Shown piece after piece: positions 9,049-18,700 of a stretch of 64,000 nucleotides of DNA (its first letter is position 1; every line of letters begins with the position of its first letter). The position numbers and the translations under genes are program-made. The DNA is from Mycobacterium sp. D16Q13 (GTDB taxonomy: Bacteria; Actinomycetota; Actinomycetes; Mycobacteriales; Mycobacteriaceae). The stretch lies in NCBI RefSeq assembly GCF_002013375.1, contig NZ_MAEW01000003.1:310001-374000 (forward strand). The letters are read 5' to 3'. The notes under the pieces were generated by a model. The model worked only from the letters and a program-made list of their open reading frames with translations. It had not been told where the DNA came from and ran no database searches.

Positions 9049-10341
9049 TTAGTGGAACTGGCCCTCTTCAGTCGAACCCTTCAGCGCCGCGGTCGAGGTG
9101 TTCGGGTCCACGGTGGTGGCGATCCGGTCGAAGTAGCCGGCGCCGACCTCACGCTGATGCTTGGTGGCGGTGTAACCACGGGCCTCGGCCGCGAACTCGC
9201 GCTCCTGCAGGTCGACGTAGGCCGTCATACCCTCGCGGGCGTAGCCGTAGGCCAGGTCGAACATCGAGTAGTTGAGCGCGTGGAAGCCGGCCAGGGTGAT
9301 GAACTGGAACGTGAAGCCCATGGCACCCAGCTCCTTCTGGAACTTGGCGATGGTGGAGTCGTCCAGGGCTTGCTTCCAGTTGAAGGACGGGCTGCAGTTG
9401 TAGGACAGCAGCTGGTCCGGGAACTCGGCCTTGACGGCTTCCGCGAACTTGCGGGCGACCGCGAGGTCCGGCACGCCGGTCTCCATCCAGATGAGGTCGG
9501 CGTACGGGGCGTAGGCCTTGGCACGCGCGATACAGGGCTCGATGCCCTTCTGCACGTTGTAGAAGCCCTCGGAGGTGCGCTCACCGGTGACGAAGGGCTG
9601 GTCGCGCTCGTCCACATCGGAGGTGATGAGGGTGGCGGCCTCGGCGTCGGTACGCGCGATGACGACGGTCGGGGTGTTCGCGACGTCAGCGGCCAGACGG
9701 GCCGAGGTCAGGGTGCGGACGTGCTGCTGGGTGGGGATCAGCACCTTGCCACCGAGGTGGCCGCACTTCTTCTCCGAGGCCAGCTGGTCTTCCCAGTGGG
9801 TACCGGCGGCACCCGCGGCGATCATGGCCTTCTGCAGCTCGTAGACGTTCAGCGCGCCACCGAAGCCGGCCTCACCGTCGGCGACGATGGGCACCAGCCA
9901 GTTGTCGACGCTGGTGTCACCCTCGACACGGGCGATCTCGTCGGCGCGCAGCAGCGCGTTGTTGATGCGGCGAACGACGGCCGGCACCGAGTTGGCCGGG
10001 TACAGGCTCTGGTCCGGGTAGGTGTGACCGGAGAGGTTTGCGTCACCGGCAACCTGCCAGCCGGACAGGTAGATGGCCTTGAGGCCGGCACGGACCTGCT
10101 GCACGGCCATGTTGCCGGTCAGCGCGCCCAGCGCGTTGATGTAGGAACCGTCACCCTTGGTGACGCCTTCCCACAGGATTTCCGCGCCACGGCGGGCCAG
10201 GGTGTTCTCCTCGACGACGCTGCCCTGCAGCTCCTCGACCTGGGCGGCGGTGTAGTCGCGGGTGATGCCCTTCCAGCGGGGGTTGGTGTCCCAGTCCTGC
10301 TGGATTTCGGCCGCGGTGCGCGGCTTGCCGACATTCGACAT
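9049..10341 (-). CDS. aceA: Isocitrate lyase
   Basis: This 430-residue enzyme cleaves isocitrate to succinate and glyoxylate, the first step of the glyoxylate shunt used for growth on fatty acids and acetate. The catalytic signature KKCGHLGGK is at about residues 191-199 with Cys193 as the active-site cysteine. The Mg-site stretch [10 protein letters not shown] and the NCSPSFNWK substrate loop are also present. The length and sequence fit the short Icl1 type of mycobacteria. An AGAGGAG Shine-Dalgarno precedes the ATG. Expression is expected to be controlled by RamB, whose gene lies 45 kb away in this window; a shared motif is present upstream of both genes. Confidence 0.97.
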   Translation of the reverse strand: MSNVGKPRTAAEIQQDWDTNPRWKGITRDYTAAQVEELQGSVVEENTLARRGAEILWEGVTKGDGSYINALGALTGNMAVQQVRAGLKAIYLSGWQVAGDANLSGHTYPDQSLYPANSVPAVVRRINNALLRADEIARVEGDTSVDNWLVPIVADGEAGFGGALNVYELQKAMIAAGAAGTHWEDQLASEKKCGHLGGKVLIPTQQHVRTLTSARLAADVANTPTVVIARTDAEAATLITSDVDERDQPFVTGERTSEGFYNVQKGIEPCIARAKAYAPYADLIWMETGVPDLAVARKFAEAVKAEFPDQLLSYNCSPSFNWKQALDDSTIAKFQKELGAMGFTFQFITLAGFHALNYSMFDLAYGYAREGMTAYVDLQEREFAAEARGYTATKHQREVGAGYFDRIATTVDPNTSTAALKGSTEEGQFH

Positions 10342-10504
10342 TGGTGCTCCTCTGTTACTTGCCCTGACGTTTGGCTGTCGCAGACAGATTGTTAACGCTC
10401 AGGCACGTTCACTGCGTTGACTGTTACGACGATGTCACAGACCATATGCGCAGGTCCACCCGTTCCCAATGCCAATTTTCGCTAGGGATTAACGAGCTAT
10501 TGCT

Positions 10505-10516
10505 AACCTTGCGAAG
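10505..10516. promoter_or_regulatory. Candidate RamB site upstream of aceA
   Basis: AACCTTGCGAAG lies about 165 bp upstream of the aceA start. It differs by one base from AACCTTGCCAAG in front of ramB, and resembles the TTTGCAAA-centred boxes reported for RamB in corynebacteria and mycobacteria. The match was made by eye. Confidence 0.4.
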
Positions 10517-10612
10517 CGGCTAATCGTACGCCCGTACTGTTGCTACCGACCGGTAACCAACAATCCCCTGTTCAGAACGCTCGTACTGTTAAACGATCGA
10601 CACTGTGTCTAG

Positions 10613-11413
10613 TTATCGAGCGAATATCGAGGCGAGGGCCTTCACCTCGTCGCCAACGACATATGTGAGCGTTGTAACACTGCGGCCGGGGACGCCGAGC
10701 TCGGTTCCGTCCTCGTAGACGTTGGTGATGATCTCAAGCTTGTCCCCCAGCGAAACCGCGGAGTCATGCTCGAGGCTCACTCGATAGGGGCCCGACAGCA
10801 GGTCGGGATTCCGTGAGAGGTGATCCTCCACGATGCTCCAGTAAACGGAATTGTTCATGTGGTCGAACAGATCCATATCGGTGAACCGCACCGGGAAGTC
10901 CCGGATATCGGTCGCGGTCTCCCGACTTCCGGGCTTGTTGTAGGGCTTCCACCGCAACCGGTCCACATCGGTGGTGGACGCGACGGTGGCCAGGAAGTCG
11001 TCTTCGATACGGGCCGGCCCCTGGGTCTCACGGCTGACGTGAATCCAGAATGCCTCGGACTCCACCAGTCCCCCGTCGCGACCGTCGAGCCGCACCCGCA
11101 TCTGGCACCACCGATTGGACGTCGCCGAGCACCAACGGCGCAGCCACAGGGCCTCCCGGAACTCAATGGGCTTGATCACATCGATCATCGTGCGACGGAC
11201 GACCCAGTGCGGGTGGGTCTCCTCGGCCTCCACCCCACGCAGGTGGTCCTGCCCGATGTCCTGGATGTGCCGGGCGGCCCCGTCCAGCCGTAAACGCCCG
11301 CCGGAGTCGACGTCGGCAATCCGAACGGGCCAACGGCCCTCGTAGACGTGGGGATGCGCATGGGGCACGGGCATCATGTCTTTGTCGAGGCCAATGCTGG
11401 CTTCCACACTCAC
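10613..11413 (-). CDS. Acyl-ACP thioesterase-like hotdog protein (Rv0466-like)
   Basis: This protein of about 266 residues has two hotdog folds of the acyl-ACP thioesterase (FatA/FatB) type. The first contains RWPVRIADVDSGGRLRLDGAARHIQDIGQDHL. The second contains FPVRFTDMDLFDHMNNSVYW, whose DHMNN segment is typical of these enzymes. The frame is open to 11608, but the GTG at 11413 (VSVEASIGLDKDMMPVP) has a GAAAGGA ribosome binding site and gives the family's normal N-terminus. It is the counterpart of M. tuberculosis Rv0466, which lies between ramB and icl1 there. The natural acyl substrate is not known. Confidence 0.85.
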   Translation of the reverse strand: MSVEASIGLDKDMMPVPHAHPHVYEGRWPVRIADVDSGGRLRLDGAARHIQDIGQDHLRGVEAEETHPHWVVRRTMIDVIKPIEFREALWLRRWCSATSNRWCQMRVRLDGRDGGLVESEAFWIHVSRETQGPARIEDDFLATVASTTDVDRLRWKPYNKPGSRETATDIRDFPVRFTDMDLFDHMNNSVYWSIVEDHLSRNPDLLSGPYRVSLEHDSAVSLGDKLEIITNVYEDGTELGVPGRSVTTLTYVVGDEVKALASIFAR

Positions 11414-11577
11414 GGGGCGGTCCTTTCGCGAGGCCACGCCGGCTTCCGGCACGACAGAGAGCGCGTCAGCCGCGCATTCCCCGAAAGCCATGGTCCCATA
11501 ACCGAAACGGGCCAGGTATCGACGGCGTGTCATGGCGCATTCGATTGGCACCCAACCGATCTCACAACACTCAAGGA

Positions 11578-12522
11578 ATGGCCGCCCACGATCCCCTTGT
11601 CGGACCATACGATCGCCTGGTGGTAACCACCCGGCCGGGCCCCGACAGCAGGGTCGCCCGCGCCCTGCTCGCGGGAGCCGGTCTGTTGTTCACGATCGCC
11701 ATCGGCGGGCTCGTGATCACGAGGCACACCGTGGTCAGGTTCTCCTCGGACGAGGCCGCCGAGCCCTATCCACTGTGGATGCCGTTGACCTCGTCGCTGA
11801 TCGTGCTGCTGCTCACCCGCCTGGTGCCCGTGCGCCTGCCTGCGATCGACCCGCTCGCCGACATCGGACCGGAGCGCCTCACCCGCGAAGTGTGGGTGCT
11901 GGTGGGCGCCGCGCTCGCGTTCCCCGCCCTCGTCGTCGCGGCAGCGGCGACCGGGATACCGCAGGATGCCGTGTACAGCCCGATCAAGGCGCTGATGTTC
12001 CTCGTAATTCCGCTGCTGGCTTTCCGTATCTTCCGTGGCGGTGTGCCGCAGGAGCCGAAGGCGCGGTGGACGGCCCGGCTGGACCGCACCCGCCTGCTGG
12101 CGCCCATCGTCCCGGTTGTCGCATGGATCGCGTTGGCTCGACTCGGCCCCCTCGCGCCGCCCGCCATCTCCCTGGCAAGTCTGCCCGATCCCGTCACCAT
12201 CGCCGTAGCCTCGCTGATCACACTGCTGACAGCGGGCGTGCTCGAGGAAGTGTTCTACCGCGGGTACCTGCAGACCCGGCTGGAATCACTGGTTGGCCGT
12301 TGGCCGGCCATCGCTACGTCGTCAGTGCTCTTCGCCGCGATGCACATCGCTTCACACGTGCAGGTCACCACAGTGGCAGTGGACCTCGCGACGATCGTGG
12401 CCGTCCAGGGAACGTTCGGCGTGATGCAGGGCTACCTATGGAGCCGGTATCGAAACATCCGGGCTCCGATGGCCATTCACATCGCCGTCAACTTGATCTA
12501 CCTCGACATGCTCATCAGCTGA
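11578..12522 (+). CDS. CPBP-family intramembrane metalloprotease
   Basis: This integral membrane protein has about eight hydrophobic segments and the three motifs of CPBP (CAAX protease / bacteriocin-processing) glutamic-type intramembrane proteases: EEVFYRG, FAAMHIASH and HIAVNLIYL near the C-terminus. The start is uncertain. The frame is open from 11527, and ATG 11578 (MAAHDPLVG) and a later GTG near 11620 are alternatives with no clear ribosome binding site. Its last 87 bp overlap the convergent MFS gene. Members of this family process prenylated proteins or peptides, or confer self-immunity in other bacteria. No substrate is indicated here. Confidence 0.8.
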   Translation: MAAHDPLVGPYDRLVVTTRPGPDSRVARALLAGAGLLFTIAIGGLVITRHTVVRFSSDEAAEPYPLWMPLTSSLIVLLLTRLVPVRLPAIDPLADIGPERLTREVWVLVGAALAFPALVVAAAATGIPQDAVYSPIKALMFLVIPLLAFRIFRGGVPQEPKARWTARLDRTRLLAPIVPVVAWIALARLGPLAPPAISLASLPDPVTIAVASLITLLTAGVLEEVFYRGYLQTRLESLVGRWPAIATSSVLFAAMHIASHVQVTTVAVDLATIVAVQGTFGVMQGYLWSRYRNIRAPMAIHIAVNLIYLDMLIS

Positions 12523-13776
12523 CGATCGTTCGCGTACCGAGAGGCACATCACCGCCGCGATGACGCAGAGCCCGGCGGCGAGCCGGAATGCGTTGTCGTA
12601 GTTGCCCTGCTGGTCGCGTAGCCATCCCGCACCCGCTGCCGCGATGGCCGCCCCGATCTGATGCGAGGCGAAGACCCATCCGAACACCACTGGTGTGCGT
12701 TCACCAAAATACTTACGGCACAGCGCGATGGTCGGCGGCACAGTGGCCACCCAATCCAATCCGTAGAAGATGATGAACACCCACGTAGAGGGCTCAGCGT
12801 GAGGAGAAAGCAAGGCGGGCAACAGCATCAGCGAAAGGCCGCGCCCAAAGTAGTAGATACCCAACAGAACGCGCGCATCGATACGGTCGGTGAGCCATCC
12901 GGAAGACACTGTCCCCGCGACGTCGAAGACGCCGATCAGTGCCAGCAGGCTTGCGGCTACCGTGGTCGGCATCCCATGGTCGTGTGCCGCGGGAATGAAG
13001 TGGGTGCCGATCAATCCGTTGGTGGTCATTCCGCAGATCGCGAAACTGCCTGCCAATAACCAGAAGACGGGTTGCCGCGCTCCGATGAGCAGCCCTTCGA
13101 GCGCCGCACCGAAACCCCCGGATGCAGCGCCCGACTCGTCGGTCTCTGCACCAAACGGGCCAACTCCCTTATCGGTAGGCCGGTTTCGCATGAACAGCAC
13201 CACCAGCGGAACCACGGATACCGCCGAAGCAGCCACCATTACCGAGGCCCACCGCCAGCCGTGGGCATCACTCACCACCGCCACCAACGGTAGGAAAATG
13301 AGCTGGCCGGTGGCGCTGGCGGCCGTCAATACGCCCGTGACCAATCCTCGGCGCGCGGCGAACCACCTGGTCGCGACGGTGGCCACGAATCCCATCGAGA
13401 TCGACCCGGTCCCGATACCCACCAACACACCCCACAGCAGTAACAGCTGCCAGGACGCGGTCATGAAAACGCCGAGGAAGGTGCCGGTCGCGATCAGCGT
13501 GAGCGCCCCCGCCAGCACCGGACGCACTCCGAACGTGTCCATCAGTGCGGCCGCGAACGGCGCCGTCAGCCCGAACAACGTCATGTTGATCGACATCGCC
13601 AGCCCAATGGTGCCGTGCGACCAACCGAACTCGGAGTGCAGCGGGTCCATCAGAACACCCGGGACGGATCGGAATCCTGCCGCGGCGAGTACCGCGACGA
13701 ACGCCACCGCGGCGATGATCCAGGCCGGGTGAATCCGGCGGCGGCCAGGTATCTCGGGTGTCAGGGATTGCGTCAC
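12436..13776 (-). CDS. Major facilitator superfamily transporter
   Basis: This protein of about 446 residues has 12 predicted transmembrane segments. The MFS signature between helices 2 and 3 is degenerate, and the family layout is of the oxalate/formate- or monocarboxylate-like type (FGWSHGTIGLAMSINMTLFGLTAPFAA, SGWLTDRIDARVLL). The frame is open to 13827, but that longer start would lie across the AraC-side palindrome. The GTG at 13776 (VTQSLTPEIPGRRRIHPAWII) leaves the dyad in the promoter and is preferred. It is divergent from the AraC/GATase gene, which probably regulates it. The substrate is unknown. Confidence 0.85.
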   Translation of the reverse strand: MTQSLTPEIPGRRRIHPAWIIAAVAFVAVLAAAGFRSVPGVLMDPLHSEFGWSHGTIGLAMSINMTLFGLTAPFAAALMDTFGVRPVLAGALTLIATGTFLGVFMTASWQLLLLWGVLVGIGTGSISMGFVATVATRWFAARRGLVTGVLTAASATGQLIFLPLVAVVSDAHGWRWASVMVAASAVSVVPLVVLFMRNRPTDKGVGPFGAETDESGAASGGFGAALEGLLIGARQPVFWLLAGSFAICGMTTNGLIGTHFIPAAHDHGMPTTVAASLLALIGVFDVAGTVSSGWLTDRIDARVLLGIYYFGRGLSLMLLPALLSPHAEPSTWVFIIFYGLDWVATVPPTIALCRKYFGERTPVVFGWVFASHQIGAAIAAAGAGWLRDQQGNYDNAFRLAAGLCVIAAVMCLSVRERSSADEHVEVDQVDGDVNGHRSPDVSIPAP

Positions 13777-13810
13777 CTGCCCAGGCTGACCGATGAGGCC
13801 CCTTCCCACA

Positions 13811-13828
13811 ATTGGCATAAATGCCAAT
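13811..13828. promoter_or_regulatory. Palindromic operator between the MFS and AraC genes
   Basis: A perfect dyad ATTGGCAT-AA-ATGCCAAT is centred 27 bp before the AraC ATG and 43 bp before the chosen MFS start. It is a likely site for the AraC-like regulator or another dimeric regulator (inference). Confidence 0.5.
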
Positions 13829-13846
13829 AGGTGTAAAGATCATGCC

Positions 13847-14794
13847 ATGGCACATACGGTGGCCGTCCTGCTGCTCGAACCACTGATCGGGTTCGACGCG
13901 ACCATCCCGTCACTGATGTTCGGACAGGCCGGCGCCGACCGCTACCGGGTCATAACCTGCGGGTTATCCCGTTCCCCCGTCATGACTACCTCGGGGTATG
14001 CGATCACCCCACAGGAGGGGACTGCCGCGCTGCACGGTGCGGACACCGTCATCGTCCCCGGCACCCAATACCCGCCGGCGCGGCTTCGCGGCGAGTTGGC
14101 CGAGGACCTCCGTGCCGCGTTTGACACCATCAGGCCGGGCACCCGCATCGTCTCCATCTGTACCGGAGCATTTGTGCTCGGTGCCGCCGGACTGCTCGAC
14201 GGTCGTCGCGCCACCACCCATTGGCACAAGGCGGACGATTTTCGTGCGTTGTACCCACGCGTGGAGCTCGATGAGACGGTCTTGTTCGTCGACGACGGCG
14301 ACGTTCTGACATCGGCGGGGCTGGCCTCGGGAATCGACTTGTGCTTGCACATTATTCGACAAGACCACGGCACTGCGGCGGCCAACGATGTGGCCCGGTA
14401 TTGCGTGGTGCCGCCATGGCGGGAGGGCGGCCAGGCACAGTTCATCGACCGGCCACTCCCCGAATACACCGGGGATTCAACGGCATCCGCGCGCAGCTGG
14501 GCCCTGGAGAACCTCACCGAACCGTTGACGGTGCGGCAGTTGGCCGACCATTCCCGAATGAGCACGCGGACCTTCAATCGGCGTTTCCGCGACGAGACCG
14601 GGCTCTCCCCCGGTGATTGGGTGCGGCAGCAGCGTGTCGAATGCGCCCGGGCGCTCCTGGAATCACACGATCTTGCCGTGGACGAGGTGGCCCGGCGGTC
14701 GGGCCTCGGCTCGGCCGCGAATCTGCGGCATCACCTACGCCGTGGGTTTGACATGAGTCCTACTCACTACCGAAAAACTTTCCGGGGCAATTGA
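13847..14794 (+). CDS. GlxA/FtrA-like AraC-family regulator with DJ-1/PfpI domain
   Basis: This 315-residue protein joins an N-terminal class I glutamine amidotransferase-like (DJ-1/PfpI) domain to a C-terminal AraC double helix-turn-helix. The N-terminal domain shows VAVLLLEPLIGFD, and SICTGAFVLGAAGLLDGRRATTHW with the nucleophile-elbow Cys at about residue 104. The DNA-binding domain runs from about residue 220 (LTVRQLADHSRMSTRTFNRRFRDETGLSP, then VDEVARRSGLGSAANLRHHLRR). Such regulators usually activate neighbouring transport or catabolic genes in response to a small amine or other ligand. Its divergent MFS neighbour is the obvious target. It converges on gap with only a 4-bp gap. Confidence 0.88.
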   Translation: MAHTVAVLLLEPLIGFDATIPSLMFGQAGADRYRVITCGLSRSPVMTTSGYAITPQEGTAALHGADTVIVPGTQYPPARLRGELAEDLRAAFDTIRPGTRIVSICTGAFVLGAAGLLDGRRATTHWHKADDFRALYPRVELDETVLFVDDGDVLTSAGLASGIDLCLHIIRQDHGTAAANDVARYCVVPPWREGGQAQFIDRPLPEYTGDSTASARSWALENLTEPLTVRQLADHSRMSTRTFNRRFRDETGLSPGDWVRQQRVECARALLESHDLAVDEVARRSGLGSAANLRHHLRRGFDMSPTHYRKTFRGN

Positions 14795-14798
14795 TCGG

Positions 14799-15629
14799 CT
14801 AGACGATGCCCACACCGGTCAGCACTTGCCAGATCCCGACCACCGCGAAAAGGACGAGCAGCACCACTTGCCGGTGGGCGAGTGCCCAGTTGTGTATCGG
14901 CTCGAGTATCGCTTGGGTTCTCGCCGGCGCAATCACATAGCTGATGAGCGCTACCTCGAAAACGGCAAGCATCGCGAAGACGAAGACAACGGCGGCGAGA
15001 ACCTGCGTGCCCAGCGCCGTTCCCGACCCGACGATAATGGTGTCGACCAGCAGAACCAGCGGAGGCGGAGGCATGTATCCGATGCCGAGCACCAGCGCGA
15101 CCCACAGCGCACCGTTCTCCCAAGCACCCTTGCCATGATGGAAAAGGCGTCGAAACTTCGCCACCACCACGGCGACCGCACCCCTGATGCGACCAACCGA
15201 ACGGGGTTCGGCCGTCGGAGTCTCCGGATCTAGTACCAAAACCGACGAATCCCCACCCGCGCCAGCGGCCACAGGCTGATTTTCTCGCTTACGCGACCGA
15301 AGACGCACCGCGATGACAACGGCCAGCACAATGCACAGCACGCCGGTTCCCAGTTGGAGCGGCTTGACGGACGAGCCCGGATCCGCCGTCGCAAGGTTCT
15401 TCGCAAAGGACGCGAAACTCGGCACCATATGCAAGGCGAATAGCGCGATCACAAAAGACGGCACATTCACCATCAGCGCGCCAACCCAGAAGGCCAGGAG
15501 GTTTTGCACCGGCCGAGGCCGTGAGATGACCACCAAAATCAGGCCGAGCAGCACCGGATTGAGTGACATCAAAAATGCCAACCCCAATAGTTCGCGCCAC
15601 ATATCGATAACCCTACTCTGTTTGCTCAC
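14799..15629 (-). CDS. gap: GPL-addressing integral membrane protein Gap
   Basis: This 276-residue inner-membrane protein has six hydrophobic helices split by a hydrophilic central loop (about residues 110-165). It matches the Gap/Sap-type small membrane proteins, which are needed for delivery of glycopeptidolipid to the cell surface. Its place directly downstream of mps2 on the same strand is the conserved GPL arrangement. The start is a GTG at 15629 (MSKQSRVIDMW); an ATG at 15599 (MWRELLG) with AGTAGG upstream is an alternative. The reading frame is intact. Lesions in gap are one known route to the rough colony form in this group. Confidence 0.88.
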   Translation of the reverse strand: MSKQSRVIDMWRELLGLAFLMSLNPVLLGLILVVISRPRPVQNLLAFWVGALMVNVPSFVIALFALHMVPSFASFAKNLATADPGSSVKPLQLGTGVLCIVLAVVIAVRLRSRKRENQPVAAGAGGDSSVLVLDPETPTAEPRSVGRIRGAVAVVVAKFRRLFHHGKGAWENGALWVALVLGIGYMPPPPLVLLVDTIIVGSGTALGTQVLAAVVFVFAMLAVFEVALISYVIAPARTQAILEPIHNWALAHRQVVLLVLFAVVGIWQVLTGVGIV

Positions 15630-15768
15630 GAATGGCAGCGCCAGCCAAAATGCGGCGAATTGCGCTGGCTACATTGGTGAGAAGGCTGATCATTTCGGCA
15701 GAAGGCAGCTCAAAAAACTTAGCCATCATGAAACAGCTTGCGTTGCGACCCCGACAATTCCTCGCACG

Positions 15769-18700
15769 CTAAAGCAATCCATGCAATCGCAAGTCGCTCG
15801 CGTATTTAGCGATGATCGGCGCCGAGACTTGCGGAATATCGTGACCGGAACCAATCTTGGCCTCACGCACCGCGGCCTGGAATCGGTCGGCCGGAGCCAT
15901 CGAACCCCGCGAGGGTTCCGGCGGCTTCCCGTCCCAACCGTGATCCTGCAAGATCTTCAGCATCTGTAACACGGAGCCTTGGCGCTGATGATCCGGCAAT
16001 TCGTGAAGGCCAGACTCGAAGCGCGTCACCCACTCGCTGAAATCGCTGATGCGTTCAATCGGGTGGCCAGCTTCGATCAGCCAATCGACGTACTCATCGA
16101 TTCCAATGCCGTCGTCATGCGGATTCATCACGTGATAGGTCTCGAATCCCGTGAACGATCCGGCGGACGAGCCTGCCGCCTGGCCGCCGAGCCTGGTGAT
16201 CGCCTCGGCAACGAATTCCACGGGGAGCCCGTCGAAGTGCGCGCGCTGACGGTTCCCGTCGTCGGTGAGTCGGTACACAGAATGGGGCGCGACTCCGGTG
16301 GCGACAATGCTCAGCACCATTCGGGCGACCGTGTCGGAGGCATTCACTTGGCCCGCATAGCTGGTGCCGACCATGATCATGCCCGAACGGAACACCGTGA
16401 CTGGCAAACCAACCTGCTCGTGGGCCTCGCGGAGTAGCACCTCGCCGGCCCACTTGCTGTTGCCATAGCCGTTCGCATAACTCCCATCGGAAGGCCGAAT
16501 CGCACTGATGAGCCGGATATCGGCATCCTCGACGAAGGTCGACTTCTCGATCTCTCGCCCGACGTCGGCCGTCGAGACGAACGTGTACGGCTTGAGTTTC
16601 GTGGTCAACGCGAACCGGATCAGCTCCGCCGTGCCAACCACATTGGGTCCAAACAGCTCGCTGTAGGGCAGAACGCTATTGACCAGCGCCGCGGAATCGA
16701 CGATCAGGTCGACGGTGTCGGCCAGCCGCTGCCAGGTCTCGTCATCCAGACCGAGGCCGGGTTCAGCCTTGTCACCGGCGATCACCTGCAGCCGCTCAGC
16801 GGCGAGCGCTTCGTACACCCGGATCAATTCCGCATCGCCGCTGTCGAAGGTCCTGTCGAGACGGCGCCGGGCCTCTTCGTCGGACTTGGCACGCACCAGG
16901 CAGATCAGCGTGCCGTCGACCTGTTCCAGCTCCTTGAGCCATTGCAGCACGAGGTAGCGCCCCAGGAAACCGGTCGCTCCGGTCAACAGCACCGTTCGCG
17001 GACGCGCATGGGCGCGCGGCAGCGCCGGAGCCGCCTGCAGCGTTGCCTCATCAATGAACTTGTCCAGCTTGAGGTCACTGGCCCTTACCTCTGAGGCGCC
17101 GGGTCCATGCACGGATGCATAGGTCGGTCCGTTGGCCCAGGAGCCTGCCGCGCCGTCCAGGTACGCACTCAGACTTCGCACTGTCGGCGACTCGAAGAGG
17201 GTTCTCACCGCCAGCTGAGCATCGAGCGAGGTGTTGATCGCGGCAACCACCCGCATCGCGGAGATCGAGTCCCCACCCAGATCAAAGAACGAATCGTCGG
17301 TCCCGACCCGCTCGACGCCCAGTACCTGCGCGTAGATGCCGGCAAGTGTCTCCTCCACCGCATTGGCCGGAGCGCGGTAGCGGGCCGCGTCGTCGTACTC
17401 GGGCACGGGGAGGGCACGCTTATCGAGCTTGCCGTTGACCGTCAGCGGCAGCGCCTCCAGCTTTACCACCGCGGCCGGCACCATGTAGGGCGGCAGTCGC
17501 TTGGCCAAGGAACTGCGCAGTTCGGCGGGCTCACCGGCGCCGATGAAGTACCCGACCAGGCGCTTGTCGCCGGGGCGGTCCTCGCGGGCGATCACCGCCG
17601 CCTGCGCCACCCCGTCCAGGTCGGCGAGGGCTGCCTGAATCTCACCAAGCTCGATGCGGAAGCCGCGAATCTTGACCTGCTCATCGGCGCGGCCCAGGTA
17701 CTCGAGCTGACCGTTGGCGACCCAGCGCACCAAATCCCCGGTGCGATACATACGCGCTCCCGGCTCCCCGAACGGGCACGCGGTGAACCGTGAGGCGGTC
17801 AGCGCGGAGCGGCCCACATAACCGAGGCCGACACCAAGTCCAGCCACATACAACTCACCGACCACACCCGGTGGGACCGGTCGCATCCACCGGTCCAACA
17901 CGAACAACGCGGCGTCGGGAACCGGAACGCCGATCGGTACCACACCCGATCCGGCGATCAATTCACCAAACGTGGCATAGATCGTCGTCTCCGTCGGACC
18001 GTAGCCGTTGATCATTACCCGTCCGGGCGCCCACTTGTCCACCACTTCGGTGGGGCAGGCTTCACCGGCGACGACCAACGTCATACCCTCCAGTCCCTCC
18101 GGCGACAGCATTCCCACCGCCGAGGGGGTCTGGAACAAAACGGTGACCTTTTCACGGATCAACAGATCGCGGAAATCATCCGGCGACCGAACGACCGAAT
18201 CCGGAACGATGACCAGTCGGCCACCATGCAGCAGCGCCCCAAAGATCTCCCATACGGTGATGTCGAAGACCAGCGACCCCGCCTGCGTCCACACCTCACC
18301 AGGCCCCGTGGGCATGTGGGTGAGCGGGAACTTCAGTGCTTGTGTCACATTGCCGTGCGCGATGGCCACGCCCTTGGGGACACCGGTCGTTCCCGAGGTA
18401 TAAATCGTGTACGCCACGTCATCAGGTGCCGGAGTGAGCAACGGCGCATGGCCGTAGATGGCACCTGTGGGGTCGTCTTCGGCATCGTCGAACTGGACGA
18501 CCGAGACTCCGGACCCGTCGAACCGCGCGCGCAGCTCAGCGGTCGTGACGGCCGCGATGGGCACGGCATCGGACAGCATGAACTCCAGTCGCGTGTCCGG
18601 CACCGACGGATCAATCGGCAGGTACGACGCCCCGGTCTTGAGAATCGCGAGGATCGCCACAATCGCATCGTCGGAGCGGGGCATCAACAGCGCCACCGAC

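Noticed and set aside
9052..10395. 447-codon plus-strand frame opposite aceA
   Set aside because: It is a shadow of aceA in the antisense frame, with Gly/Val/Leu-biased composition and no recognisable domain.
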